Source: an uncultured Eubacteriales bacterium
GTDB taxonomy: Bacteria > Bacillota_A > Clostridia > Peptostreptococcales > Anaerovoracaceae
Reading direction: 5' to 3'
Assembly: GCA_902790885.1 (NCBI GenBank)
Contig: CADATR010000002.1
Coordinates: forward strand, 1 to 48,756
Length of the DNA stretch: 48,756 nt
Under the pieces are notes generated by a model. That model ran no database searches. It saw only the letters and a program-made list of their open reading frames with translations, and had not been told where the DNA came from. The translations under genes and the position numbers were made by a program. Below are positions 22,153-30,586 of this stretch, piece after piece. Numbering within the stretch: the first letter of the stretch is position 1; the number at the start of each line of letters is the position of its first letter.

Positions 22153-23664
22153 ATGGAATTCAACAGCGAGAAATATATCATGACCTTTGACAAGTCCGAG
22201 GTCAGCAAATGCATGCTCTGCCTCGATCCGCCATGCACAAAGGCATGCCCTCAGCATGCTGATGTAGGCGGGATCCTTAAGTCCCTGTACTTCAGAAATT
22301 ATATCGGAGCCGCCAGAAAGCTCGACTGCGACTGCACATACTGCAACGCGCCGTGTGTAAGGGCCTGTCTGCACAATGACCCAAAGCTGCCGGTCGACAT
22401 ACAGGAGATCTTCATGCAGGTGAAGCGTGACGCCCCTATCCTTCCTGAAAGCGTGATCGACCAGGTGGATCTGTCCACCGATATCTGCGGGATAAAGCTC
22501 GAGAACCCTTTCCTGCTGTCATCATCCGTCGTCGCAAGCTCATACGACATGTGCAGGCGCGCGTTTGAGGCCGGATGGGCAGGAGCTTCATTCAAGACGA
22601 TATGCAGCTTTCCGCAGCACGAGACCTCGCCGAGATTCTCAGCCATAAGGCATCACTCCAACGCCTTCTGCGGATTCAAGAACATAGAGCAGCTCTCCGA
22701 CCACAGCGTTGAAGAGAATATGATCATCTTTGAGAAGCTGAGGAATGAATTCCCTACGAAGGTGATCGTTGCCTCCATAATGGGACAGAATGAGCAGGAA
22801 TGGACCGATCTTGCCGCCAAATGCGAAAAGGCCGGAGCATCAGTGATCGAATGCAACTTCTCGTGTCCTAACATGGAAGACGACGATCTCGGAGTAACGA
22901 TAGGACAGTCACCTGAACTGGTGGAAAGGTTCACGAGAGCTACCAAGAGAGGCACTTCGCTCCCTGTCCTCGCGAAACTTACGCCGAATATCACCGACAT
23001 GGTGCCTATAGCGCTCGCCGCAAAACGCGGAGGAGCTGACGGCATCGCTGCCATAAACACGATCAATTCCATCACGGGAGTAGATATCGACACGCTGGTG
23101 GCTGAGCCGGCAGTACACGGAAAGTCCATCGTTGGCGGATACTCCGGCAACGCCGTAAAGCCTGTAGCATTGAGATTCATCTCAGACCTTTCGAGATGCG
23201 AAGAGCTTCAGGGACTGCATATAAGCGGCATGGGAGGAATAGAGACCTGGCGCGACGCCCTCGAGTTCATTCTTCTCGGCTCGGGCAGCCTGCAGGTGAC
23301 CACCGCCGTGATGCAGTACGGATACCGCATCATCGATGACATGATCGAAGGGCTTCAGGAATACATGAAAGCAAAGGGTATCTCATCGGTGAAAGATCTC
23401 ATCGGAGGCGCGGCTGGTACCGTAGTCGATCACCACAGCATCGAAAGAGACACCATACTGTACCCGGTGTTCGACTATGTGCTCTGCAACGGCTGCGGAA
23501 GATGCTATATCTCGTGCATGGACGGCGGACACCAGGCTATCAAGTTCGACTGCGAAACACGCAAGCCTATCCTCATAGGCAATAAATGCGTCGGCTGCCA
23601 TCTGTGCAGACTGGTCTGCTCGGCAAAGGCCATCAAGACTGCCAGAAGAGCAATAAAGAAATAG
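22153..23664 (+). CDS. preA: PreA-type dihydropyrimidine dehydrogenase with extra N-terminal Fe-S domain
   Basis: A 503-residue flavoprotein related to the catalytic subunit of NAD-dependent dihydropyrimidine dehydrogenase, which interconverts uracil/thymine and the dihydro forms. Order: N-terminal cysteine cluster (CMLCLDPPCTKACP, then CDCTYCNAPCVRAC, residues 20-75) like the Fe-S domain I of eukaryotic DPD/PreT; an FMN barrel (about 95-410) with ECNFSCPNMEDDDLG holding the presumed catalytic Cys, plus AKLTPNITD and GIAAINTINS; and two C-terminal [4Fe-4S] motifs (CNGCGRCYISC, CVGCHLCRLVC). The FAD/NAD domain of PreT is absent and no preT lies nearby. Electron donor and exact substrate are therefore open. 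Own promoter and terminator suggest a single-gene unit. Confidence 0.85.
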   Translation: MEFNSEKYIMTFDKSEVSKCMLCLDPPCTKACPQHADVGGILKSLYFRNYIGAARKLDCDCTYCNAPCVRACLHNDPKLPVDIQEIFMQVKRDAPILPESVIDQVDLSTDICGIKLENPFLLSSSVVASSYDMCRRAFEAGWAGASFKTICSFPQHETSPRFSAIRHHSNAFCGFKNIEQLSDHSVEENMIIFEKLRNEFPTKVIVASIMGQNEQEWTDLAAKCEKAGASVIECNFSCPNMEDDDLGVTIGQSPELVERFTRATKRGTSLPVLAKLTPNITDMVPIALAAKRGGADGIAAINTINSITGVDIDTLVAEPAVHGKSIVGGYSGNAVKPVALRFISDLSRCEELQGLHISGMGGIETWRDALEFILLGSGSLQVTTAVMQYGYRIIDDMIEGLQEYMKAKGISSVKDLIGGAAGTVVDHHSIERDTILYPVFDYVLCNGCGRCYISCMDGGHQAIKFDCETRKPILIGNKCVGCHLCRLVCSAKAIKTARRAIKK

Positions 23665-23684
23665 GAACTGAGGATCATGAGATT

Positions 23685-23723
23685 AAAAAAGGCTGCGTAT
23701 TTCTATAATACGTCAGCCTTTTT
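23685..23723. terminator. Bidirectional terminator between the preA-like and sanA-like genes
   Basis: Complementary arms AAAAAAGGCTGCGTAT and ATACGTCAGCCTTTTT (one unpaired base) enclose a 7-base loop. The A-tract and T-tract make it functional in both directions, closing the plus-strand preA-like gene and the minus-strand run that ends at 23754. Confidence 0.85.
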
Positions 23724-23753
23724 GTCAGCTTTCAGACATCGATCGTCTCCGTA

Positions 23754-24443
23754 TCAATTGAGATGTGTGACCGTACCGTCTCCGTCCACAGGGATCTCAT
23801 CACCGAGGAATGTCGGTTTAGCTTTGATCAGGCCCTTGAAGAGATCCTTGTTGCGGGCGAGCACCTCCCTCGCTTCTCTGTAAAATCTTCCTGCGTACTT
23901 CTCCTGGTTTGATGCCACGCCCCGGGCCTCGATGCCGAGTGCCTCACAGGCTTTGAGCGCCCTGAACAGGTGGTATTTCTGAGTGACCACAATAAGCCGA
24001 TCGGCCATGAACACGGCATGCGAGCGGTAGACTGATTCATACGTAGAAAAGCCGGCGTAGTCAAGGAATATGTCCTTAGGCGGAACGCCCTGAGCGAGGG
24101 TGTACTGCAGCATGCAGTCAGGCTCGCTGTATTCCGCTACGCTGTTGTCGCCGCTGAGAAGCAGCTTGGGCGCGACGCCCTCCTTATAAAGAGCTATCGC
24201 TGTATCCAGCCTGTCCTTCAGCATCGGCGAAGGCTCATTGCCCGGCCACACGGCGCAGCCCAGCACAAGAATGCACTGCGGTTCGATGCTCCTGCATTCC
24301 TCTGCCTCCGCGCTGCCTATCCCGCTGCCGTCATCGACTCCGGCGATATCGCCTGAGACCGACATCGCAACATAGGCGCTGATGCCAAGAACCAGCAGTG
24401 CCGCTGCTATTATCAATAAAAAAAGTTTCCTGATTATATTCAT
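23754..24443 (-). CDS. SanA/YdcF-like (DUF218) membrane-anchored protein
   Basis: A 229-residue protein with one N-terminal membrane anchor (LFLLIIAAALLVLGISAYVA) and an external DUF218 domain. Characteristic parts are CILVLGCAVWPGNEPSPMLKDRL, LLSGDNSVAEYSEPDCM, DYAGFSTYESVYR and VVTQKYHLFRALKACEALG. The SanA/ElyC/YdcF family is tied to cell-envelope integrity, with no defined reaction. It starts 5 bases after the hflX stop and is probably the last gene of the AmmeMemoRadiSam-hflX transcript. Confidence 0.85.
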   Translation of the reverse strand: MNIIRKLFLLIIAAALLVLGISAYVAMSVSGDIAGVDDGSGIGSAEAEECRSIEPQCILVLGCAVWPGNEPSPMLKDRLDTAIALYKEGVAPKLLLSGDNSVAEYSEPDCMLQYTLAQGVPPKDIFLDYAGFSTYESVYRSHAVFMADRLIVVTQKYHLFRALKACEALGIEARGVASNQEKYAGRFYREAREVLARNKDLFKGLIKAKPTFLGDEIPVDGDGTVTHLN

Positions 24444-24448
24444 TAATA

Positions 24449-25708
24449 TTAGTATATCAGGCCCTTCTTTGCCGCAAGCGCGCGCGGCACATATGCCTTT
24501 ATATGAACGCCATCCTCCTCATATTCTTCAGCGAGGAGCTGGCCTGATCTCCTTATCTCCGCGACTGCCGCGGTATTTTTGTATGGGATGATTGTATCCA
24601 CGAGCACCCGGCTCTCCCTCAGGAGTCTCGCGAGTTCGCTGTAGAACTCACCGAAGCCTTCTCCTGTCTTCGCCGAGATCTTTACCGATGCGTCCGCTCC
24701 AAAATCCCTGAAAAGAGCGTCCTTATCCACCAGATCCGCTTTGTTCCAGACAGTGATGACAGGCTTGTCGCATATGCCGAGGTCTGTCAGCGTGTCATAT
24801 ACAACCCTTCTGTGCAGCTCGGCCTGAGGGTCCGACGCGTCTATCACATGGACTATGATGTCCGCATAGCCTGCTTCCTCCAGTGTGCTGCGGAACGCGT
24901 CCACGAGATTGTGCGGGAGCTTGTTGATGAAGCCTACAGTGTCTGTGAACAGCAGCTTCTGGCCGTCGGGGAGCACCGCCGCCCTCGTCGTCGGATCGAG
25001 TGTCGCGAAAAGCTTGTCCTCTGACAGCACGTCCGAGCCTGTCAGCCTGTTCAGCAGGGTCGACTTGCCCGCATTGGTGTAGCCGACTATTGCTGCTGCC
25101 GGCACGGAATTTGACGAGCGTTTCTTTCTGGCGGTGTCTCTGGCCCTCTTCATGGCCTCCAGATCATCTGACAGTATGCTTATGCGCTTCTGTATCACCC
25201 GCCTGTCAGTCTCGAGCTTTGTTTCACCCGGGCCCCTGGTGCCTATGCCCGCGCCCAGCCTCGAAAGAGCCTCGCCCATGCCGCGAAGCCTCGCATATCT
25301 GTATTTCTGCTGGGCTATCTCCACCTGCAGCTTGCCCTCTCTTGTGCGGGCGTGTGCAGCGAAGATATCCAGTATGAGAGTGGTGCGGTCGATCACCTTC
25401 GCGCCTGTCAGCTCGGATAGGTTGCGCATCTGCGAGGCAGTCAGCTCATCATCGCATATGATGCCGTCAGCTTCATGTATCTCTATCGATTCGCGAAGCT
25501 CTGCCGCCTTGCCCTTGCCGATATATGTCGACTTATCGGGGTGCACGAGATTCTGCACCACCTGCATCACTGTCTCTCCTCCCGCGGTATCCAGAAGATC
25601 CGCGAGCTCGTCAAGAGAGTCCCAGGCAGCCTCTTCATCTCCCGAGGCCACCGCGACAAGTATGTATTTTTCTTTATTCTCCGTGTTTTCGATGAAAAGA
25701 TTATTCAT
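24449..25708 (-). CDS. hflX: Ribosome-associated GTPase HflX
   Basis: A 419-residue GTPase that rescues stalled or stressed ribosomes. The N-terminal nucleotide-binding domain has HPDKSTYIGKGKAAELRE and ICDDELTASQMRNL; the coiled region holds GETKLETDRRVIQKRI; the G domain shows GYTNAGKSTLLNRLTG (G1), DPTTRAA (G2), DTVGFINKLP (G3) and NKAD (G4). ATG at 25708 is ten bases after the amrS stop; the frame extends upstream to 25792 but would overlap amrS, so the shorter start is preferred although its ribosome site is weak. Confidence 0.95.
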   Translation of the reverse strand: MNNLFIENTENKEKYILVAVASGDEEAAWDSLDELADLLDTAGGETVMQVVQNLVHPDKSTYIGKGKAAELRESIEIHEADGIICDDELTASQMRNLSELTGAKVIDRTTLILDIFAAHARTREGKLQVEIAQQKYRYARLRGMGEALSRLGAGIGTRGPGETKLETDRRVIQKRISILSDDLEAMKRARDTARKKRSSNSVPAAAIVGYTNAGKSTLLNRLTGSDVLSEDKLFATLDPTTRAAVLPDGQKLLFTDTVGFINKLPHNLVDAFRSTLEEAGYADIIVHVIDASDPQAELHRRVVYDTLTDLGICDKPVITVWNKADLVDKDALFRDFGADASVKISAKTGEGFGEFYSELARLLRESRVLVDTIIPYKNTAAVAEIRRSGQLLAEEYEEDGVHIKAYVPRALAAKKGLIY

Positions 25709-25718
25709 TAAACATATA

Positions 25719-26579
25719 TCAGCAGTTGCCCGTGTAAACGTATTTAAGCTTTTCGCGGGCTGTATCCGCAAGCCTGTAAATGAGCCGCACATCTGTAGCG
25801 TCCCTGTCCGTCATATTGAATCTCGGGAAGAACCTCGAGATGTGAAGCGGTATGTTTCTTCCGCAGGTATTTCCATCCGCGTCCTTCAGGCCGGCGATCC
25901 ATTCTGTCATGCTGCGGATCTCATCCTCGCTGTCGTTCTCACCCGGAACGATGAGCGTGGTAAGCTCCACATGGCAGAATCTGACGGCTTCTTCTATAAA
26001 GGCCATCGTCATAGCGCGGTCGCCGCCAAGCACCTCATTATAGTAATGGTCAGTGAAACCCTTCAGGTCTATGTTCATCGCGTCTATATATGGCGCGAGC
26101 TCTTTCAGTACACTCAGGTCAGCCGTCCCGTTGGTGACCAGCACGTTCACCATGCCCTGCCCGTGCACCAGCTTTGCCGTGTCGCGTATGTACTCATATC
26201 CTATGAGCGGCTCGTTGTAGGTGAACGCCAGGCCAATGTTTCCCCTGTCCCTGCATGACAGCGCCATGCCGGCGAGATCTTCAGGCGGCACGTATCCGGC
26301 CGTCTCAGCGTATCCGAATGCCTCATCTGACCACGATATCCCGTAATTCTGGCAGAACGGGCATCTGAGGTTGCAGCCGTAGCTGCCCGCCGAGAGTATC
26401 AGCGATCCCGGGCGGAACCTCGCGAGAGGTTTCTTCTCGATCGGATCGAGCGCAAGCGAAGTGACCCTGCCGTAATTGGCGGCGGTCACCTTTCCGTCAG
26501 CGCAGGTCCTCGCTCCGCAGAAGCCGAGTCTGCCTTCCGGTATATCGCAATGTCTGAAGCACACACTGCAGACAGCCAT
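25719..26579 (-). CDS. amrS: AmmeMemoRadiSam system radical SAM enzyme
   Basis: A radical SAM protein of about 286 residues. N-terminal cysteines (CSVCFRHCDIPEGRLGFCGAR) precede the cluster motif CNLRCPFCQNYGISW near residue 65, binding the [4Fe-4S]-AdoMet centre; FTYNEPLIGYEY and VLVTNGTADLSVLKEL are typical of the PflA-like group. GGAGGAAAGGCGAAT before ATG 26579 fixes the start over a longer frame at 26618. It lies directly downstream of the MEMO-AMMECR1 fusion, the constant partner of this enzyme. Its substrate is not established in what can be read here. Confidence 0.93.
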   Translation of the reverse strand: MAVCSVCFRHCDIPEGRLGFCGARTCADGKVTAANYGRVTSLALDPIEKKPLARFRPGSLILSAGSYGCNLRCPFCQNYGISWSDEAFGYAETAGYVPPEDLAGMALSCRDRGNIGLAFTYNEPLIGYEYIRDTAKLVHGQGMVNVLVTNGTADLSVLKELAPYIDAMNIDLKGFTDHYYNEVLGGDRAMTMAFIEEAVRFCHVELTTLIVPGENDSEDEIRSMTEWIAGLKDADGNTCGRNIPLHISRFFPRFNMTDRDATDVRLIYRLADTAREKLKYVYTGNC

Positions 26580-26620
26580 ATTCGCCTTTCCTCCGTCCCG
26601 GACCGCATGGCCCGTCACTC

Positions 26621-28006
26621 TCAGTAATGTCTGATGACTTCAAACCTCTGAAGTCTGTATTTTTCTGATCTTCGGATGCCGCCCTTCTTCATGGCGATAT
26701 CCACCTGCTGCTCAGGCGTATCCACTCCGTCCAGATCTGGAAGCAGCAGCCCCCTTCTGTTGCCGCAGCTTACGATGACCCCGTATCTCTTTACATCGAG
26801 CTGATCCATCGAAGTGATGCTCTCCGGCTCGCCGAGAACATCCACGCTTATGTCGAGCCACGGCAGTTCCGCAGGTTTTATAGGCGGGAATCTCGGATCT
26901 CTCGAAGAAGCGCTTGCAGCGTTGCCGATGATCTCCTCTGCCACGCTTCTGCGCGTCGGAGCTATGGTCCCTATGCAGCCCCTGAGTTCTCCGTGCTTAT
27001 GTATCGACACGAATGTTCCCGCCCGCTTACTCAGCATATCATCGGGCAGGCCCTCCGGCACTTCGATCTCACGGCGGCTCAGCACGTATGCCTCTACCGC
27101 CTCGCGGGCAAGCCTTACATACTCGTCTGACTCAGCGCGCTTAGCGCTTAGCTCCTTCTCGACAGCATCCAGCCTGCGCTGCAGAAAGTGCCTGTTCTCA
27201 TCCGCGCCTTCCGGATAGAAGGTGCATATGCCGTATCCGACTCCCGTTACATCCTGATGGCACAGTCTTTCTGCCTTAACATCCGTGCCGTCAAACGCTC
27301 CGGCCATTATGACGAACGATCTGTGCCCGCATTCAGCAGCCTTGTCGCAGAAAGCGCTGTCAAAGTCAAAGAGCTCGCCGAATGCGCCCCGGCCCATCAC
27401 ATCCATTATGCGCTCATCGTACTCCGGGCCTTCCGGCACATAGCCGTAAGGTCCGTAGTCCTGCAGTTTGTGGGAAAGGTCGCCGCTTGCCACCATTACG
27501 ACTCTGCGCCCGGTGTTCTCCGCTGCCTTTCGTATCAGCATTCCCAGCTTATAGTGGTCGATAAGCGGCAGGCCGGACAGTCCTATGCGCACTATCTTTC
27601 CGCCTTTGTATCTGCCGCGAATGAACCACAGCGGCACCATGGTGCCGTGATCGAGCTCACTGCCCCGTTCGCCCATCACGCCCGCGGGGAAATCCTCCGA
27701 ATCGGCCAGTCTGCATATCTCACCGACAAGCGCAGTATCGTATTCCTCGCTGAATCTGACCTGCGGCGCCCTGAATCCGGCAAAGCTGCCCGACGCTCCC
27801 ATGCCGGGTGAGATGTGAAAATAGTCCGAGTACATTACCGAATGCGGACTTGTTATCACTATTGTATCCGGCGCGAGGGCGGCTATCTCATCCGCGGCCC
27901 GCCTGTAGGCCGCGGCGGTATCCTCTACCTGTGCCTCACTGCCTCTGCCTATATCAGGCACTATCATAGGCGGGTGCGGCACCATGAATCCTGCGATTAT
28001 ACCCAT
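26621..28006 (-). CDS. MEMO-AMMECR1 fusion protein of the AmmeMemoRadiSam system
   Basis: A 461-residue two-domain protein. Residues 1-260 are MEMO-like, related to class III extradiol dioxygenases (MVPHPPMIVPDIGRG, ITSPHSVMYSDYF, SGDLSHKL), with several candidate metal histidines. Residues 285-455 are an AMMECR1 domain (GTFVSIHKHGELRGCIGTIA; SASSRDPRFPPIKPAEL; VSCGNRRGLLLPDL). In other genomes the two domains may be separate genes (system proteins B and A) beside the radical SAM enzyme, as here. The start ATG 28006 has AGGAGC six bases before. The biochemical role is unknown; the metal site and the conserved AMMECR1 cysteine suggest a modifying enzyme. Confidence 0.92.
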   Translation of the reverse strand: MGIIAGFMVPHPPMIVPDIGRGSEAQVEDTAAAYRRAADEIAALAPDTIVITSPHSVMYSDYFHISPGMGASGSFAGFRAPQVRFSEEYDTALVGEICRLADSEDFPAGVMGERGSELDHGTMVPLWFIRGRYKGGKIVRIGLSGLPLIDHYKLGMLIRKAAENTGRRVVMVASGDLSHKLQDYGPYGYVPEGPEYDERIMDVMGRGAFGELFDFDSAFCDKAAECGHRSFVIMAGAFDGTDVKAERLCHQDVTGVGYGICTFYPEGADENRHFLQRRLDAVEKELSAKRAESDEYVRLAREAVEAYVLSRREIEVPEGLPDDMLSKRAGTFVSIHKHGELRGCIGTIAPTRRSVAEEIIGNAASASSRDPRFPPIKPAELPWLDISVDVLGEPESITSMDQLDVKRYGVIVSCGNRRGLLLPDLDGVDTPEQQVDIAMKKGGIRRSEKYRLQRFEVIRHY

Positions 28007-28032
28007 TTCTGCTCCTGATCTCATTATCGAAA

Positions 28033-28059
28033 GGACTCCATGGCCCGGCCATGGAGTCC
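28033..28059. terminator. Perfect 27-base palindromic hairpin between pyrI and the MEMO gene
   Basis: GGACTCCATGGCC and its exact complement GGCCATGGAGTCC flank one central base. It lies 7 bases past the pyrI stop and 26 before the MEMO start. On the minus strand only TTTCGAT follows, so termination may be partial; an attenuator or RNA-processing hairpin between two operons is also possible. Confidence 0.6.
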
Positions 28060-28066
28060 GTAAGTT

Positions 28067-28492
28067 TTATTTATTCTCGCGATACAGCGTGTCGCAGTAA
28101 ACGCAGCGGTAATTTCTCGATTCCTTGTCTACAAGTCTGAACCTCTGAGGAATGCCTCTCTCTACAGATGTGATGCACCTAGGGTTGCGGCATTCTATCA
28201 CGTTTCTGAGTTCTGTCGGAGGATTCGGTTTGAACTTCTTTACCAGCTCGCGGTTCTTTACTATATTGACCGTGATGTCCGGGCTGATATAGCCGATGAG
28301 GTCATAGTCGATAGGAATATCCGCGTCTATCTTGATGATATCCTTTGCTCCGTACTTTGCGCTCGATGCCCTCTGGATGATGGCCACCGTGCAGTCCGCC
28401 TTGTCGAGGCCGAGGAGGTGATACAGCTCGAAGCCCTTGCCGGCCTTGATGTGATCGAGTACATATCCCGTGTTGATTCCGTCTATGTTCAT
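28067..28492 (-). CDS. pyrI: Aspartate carbamoyltransferase regulatory chain
   Basis: The 141-residue allosteric subunit of ATCase. The N-terminal nucleotide-binding domain has INTGYVLDHIKAGKG and the strand/helix pattern of PyrI; the C-terminal zinc domain carries CRNPRC and CVYC, the four cysteines that hold Zn and contact PyrB. It follows pyrB by 13 bases and should make the enzyme responsive to CTP/ATP. Confidence 0.96.
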   Translation of the reverse strand: MNIDGINTGYVLDHIKAGKGFELYHLLGLDKADCTVAIIQRASSAKYGAKDIIKIDADIPIDYDLIGYISPDITVNIVKNRELVKKFKPNPPTELRNVIECRNPRCITSVERGIPQRFRLVDKESRNYRCVYCDTLYRENK

Positions 28493-28505
28493 GTTGTCCT
28501 CCTCT

Positions 28506-29426
28506 CTACTTAATACCCAGCAGATACAGTATGAGCGCCATACGGATGTACTTGCCCATCAGCGCCTGATAGAAATAGCATGCTCTCGGATCGTCATCAA
28601 CATCCACGTCTATCTCGTTTACGCGCGGCAGCGGATGGAGTATTATCATGTCTTCCTTCGCAGGCTTCAGCATCGATCTTGTAAGGATGAAGCTGTCCTT
28701 GAGTTTTTCGTACTCTTCCCAGCTCGGGAACCGCTCCTGCTGTATCCTCGTCATGTACAGTATGTCGAGTTCAGGGATCGCGTCTTCGAGGCTTTCCACT
28801 TCATGCCATTCAACACCGGCTTCGTCGAGCTTTTCCCTGATGTATCCAGGAAGCTTAAGCTCTTCAGGAGCGATCAGGTAATATCTGACTCCCTCATATC
28901 TCAGCAGCGCCTCGATAAGAGAGTGCACTGTTCTGCCGTACTTGAGGTCTCCGCAGAGGCCTACCGTGAAGTTGCCGATCTCACCCTTTTTGCGGTGGAT
29001 AGTCATGAGGTCGGTAAGCGTCTGTGTAGGATGGAAGTGCCCGCCGTCTCCGGCATTGATGATAGGAACGGTAGATCTCGCTGCTCCTACAACCGGAGCT
29101 CCCTCCTTAGGGTGTCTCATCGCGATGATATCCGCATAGCAGCCTGCCATGACTATGGTGTCTGCCACGGTCTCTCCTTTTGCGGAGGAACTCGACTGTG
29201 CCTGATCGAAGCCCAGCACGTTGCCGCCCAGCTCCATCATCGCGGCTGTGAATGACAGCCTTGTTCTGGTGCTTGGTTCAAAGAACAGCGTAGCTAGCTT
29301 CTTGTGCGCGCAGCTGTCCCAGTAAGCTTCGGGATGCTCGATTATGTCATCCGCGGTCTCCATCAGGTGATCGATGTCTTCCACGCTCAGATCAGTGATG
29401 TTGATAAGATGCTTGATTTCTGCCAT
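28506..29426 (-). CDS. pyrB: Aspartate carbamoyltransferase catalytic chain
   Basis: Joins carbamoyl phosphate and aspartate to carbamoyl-aspartate, the committed step of pyrimidine synthesis. The carbamoyl phosphate loop FFEPSTRTRLSF is near residue 50, SSSAKGETVADT holds the 80s loop, then GDGGHFHPTQTLTDL near 130, and HPLPRVNEI near 265. Length 306 is standard. It lies between the ornithine cyclodeaminase-like gene and pyrI with short gaps, so all are likely on one message with the ornithine carbamoyltransferase gene. Feedback is expected through PyrI. Confidence 0.97.
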   Translation of the reverse strand: MAEIKHLINITDLSVEDIDHLMETADDIIEHPEAYWDSCAHKKLATLFFEPSTRTRLSFTAAMMELGGNVLGFDQAQSSSSAKGETVADTIVMAGCYADIIAMRHPKEGAPVVGAARSTVPIINAGDGGHFHPTQTLTDLMTIHRKKGEIGNFTVGLCGDLKYGRTVHSLIEALLRYEGVRYYLIAPEELKLPGYIREKLDEAGVEWHEVESLEDAIPELDILYMTRIQQERFPSWEEYEKLKDSFILTRSMLKPAKEDMIILHPLPRVNEIDVDVDDDPRACYFYQALMGKYIRMALILYLLGIK

Positions 29427-29443
29427 GTGGATCCCCTTTCTAT

Positions 29444-30556
29444 TTATGAATATCTTTTCCAGTCCAGTCCGAGGCCGTTGGCCACGATAGTGATGAAATC
29501 CTGAACATTCGTTACGATCGTTGTAGCCGCAAGACTTCCTCTGTCGAGCAGCTTGTTTACGACGAATTCATCCGCGTCGACCGTGTACAGGAACACCGGC
29601 CTGACCGTGCCGTCCTCAAGCACTCTGAACGACGGAGTCATGTTGCCCGTCGCGATCGTATGCAGCATTGTCGCCAGGCAGATGACAGTAGTCGCCTTTC
29701 TGACAGTCTGTCTCATTACGTTCTGGCCCTCATACACATCCGCTATAACTTCAGGTATCGGCCCGTCGTCGCGGATGGAGCCTGTCAGCACTACAGGCAC
29801 GTCGTTCTTTACACAGCTGTATATGATGCCGTTGTCGATGCCGTAGTCCTCGATGAACTGAGGAATGGAGCCGCTCCTGCGCACCTTGTTGTCTACATCA
29901 AGGTGATTGTAGTGGCCGTTCGGATGAGACTTCTGCGTGTAGATGTCCTGGCCGAGGGCCGTGTTGAGCAGAGCCCCCTCGAGGTCGTGCGTGGCAAGCG
30001 CGTTGCCGGCCAGCAGTGCGTCCACATAGCCGTTCTCTACCAGTGACTGCATGCATGCTCTCGCGTCATGGTCGAAGGCAAAAGCCGGACCCATTACCCA
30101 GACGATGTTTCCGTGTTCCTTTTCATAGTTCAGCAGCTCGAAAAGCCTGTCGTAGTCACGGGCATACGAAGTCTCTCTGCTCCTGCCCTGACGGAAAACG
30201 AACTGATCGTCTATCGCTGACTCTTCGTCCTCAAAGCCTTTGGTATGTACGTATATTCCCTCGTGTCCGTCCTCACTTCTTCCGAGAGCCACCATATCGC
30301 CTTTGCGGATGTTGCGGTTCTCGACCACATCGAGTCTGCCGTCAGGTCTCAGCACTACGCTGGAGTCCATCCTGCTCTCTTCGGCAAGTCTCCACTCACC
30401 GCTTACCTTGAAGTACTCAGGAAACATCGAAGTACTGTGGAAGTACTCAGGCGCTACGCCGTCTCTGTCAGCAGCTTCGAATCTGCAGTCAGGAGCGTCA
30501 GCGAGCTTTGTTTCCGTGAAGTCAGGTGCCTTATATTCGGGAATTCTGAAATTCAT
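29444..30556 (-). CDS. LOR/SDH-family protein, probable ornithine cyclodeaminase
   Basis: A 370-residue protein of the TIGR00300/LOR-SDH type, not the classical mu-crystallin OCD. Members characterised in archaea, and the C-terminal part of cyanobacterial AgrE/ArgZ, turn ornithine into proline and ammonia. Visible features: a strand-rich N-terminal part (about 60-120), a PAFAFDHDA segment, then DALLAGNALATHDLEGALL, DVPVVLTGSIRDDGPIPEV and a C-terminal TVDADEFVVNKLLDRGS, fitting a dinucleotide-binding fold. GACGGAGGCATA before ATG 30556 sets the start. Its place directly after the ornithine carbamoyltransferase gene supports ornithine as substrate. Function is by family and context. Confidence 0.8.
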   Translation of the reverse strand: MNFRIPEYKAPDFTETKLADAPDCRFEAADRDGVAPEYFHSTSMFPEYFKVSGEWRLAEESRMDSSVVLRPDGRLDVVENRNIRKGDMVALGRSEDGHEGIYVHTKGFEDEESAIDDQFVFRQGRSRETSYARDYDRLFELLNYEKEHGNIVWVMGPAFAFDHDARACMQSLVENGYVDALLAGNALATHDLEGALLNTALGQDIYTQKSHPNGHYNHLDVDNKVRRSGSIPQFIEDYGIDNGIIYSCVKNDVPVVLTGSIRDDGPIPEVIADVYEGQNVMRQTVRKATTVICLATMLHTIATGNMTPSFRVLEDGTVRPVFLYTVDADEFVVNKLLDRGSLAATTIVTNVQDFITIVANGLGLDWKRYS

Positions 30557-30586
30557 TATGCCTCCGTCTGTTCTGTTTTATCTTAT

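Noticed and set aside
22870..22940. Loss of the catalytic cysteine in the PreA-like barrel
   Set aside because: The Cys of the NFSCP motif, which corresponds to the catalytic position in DPD, is present; only a later, non-catalytic position differs.
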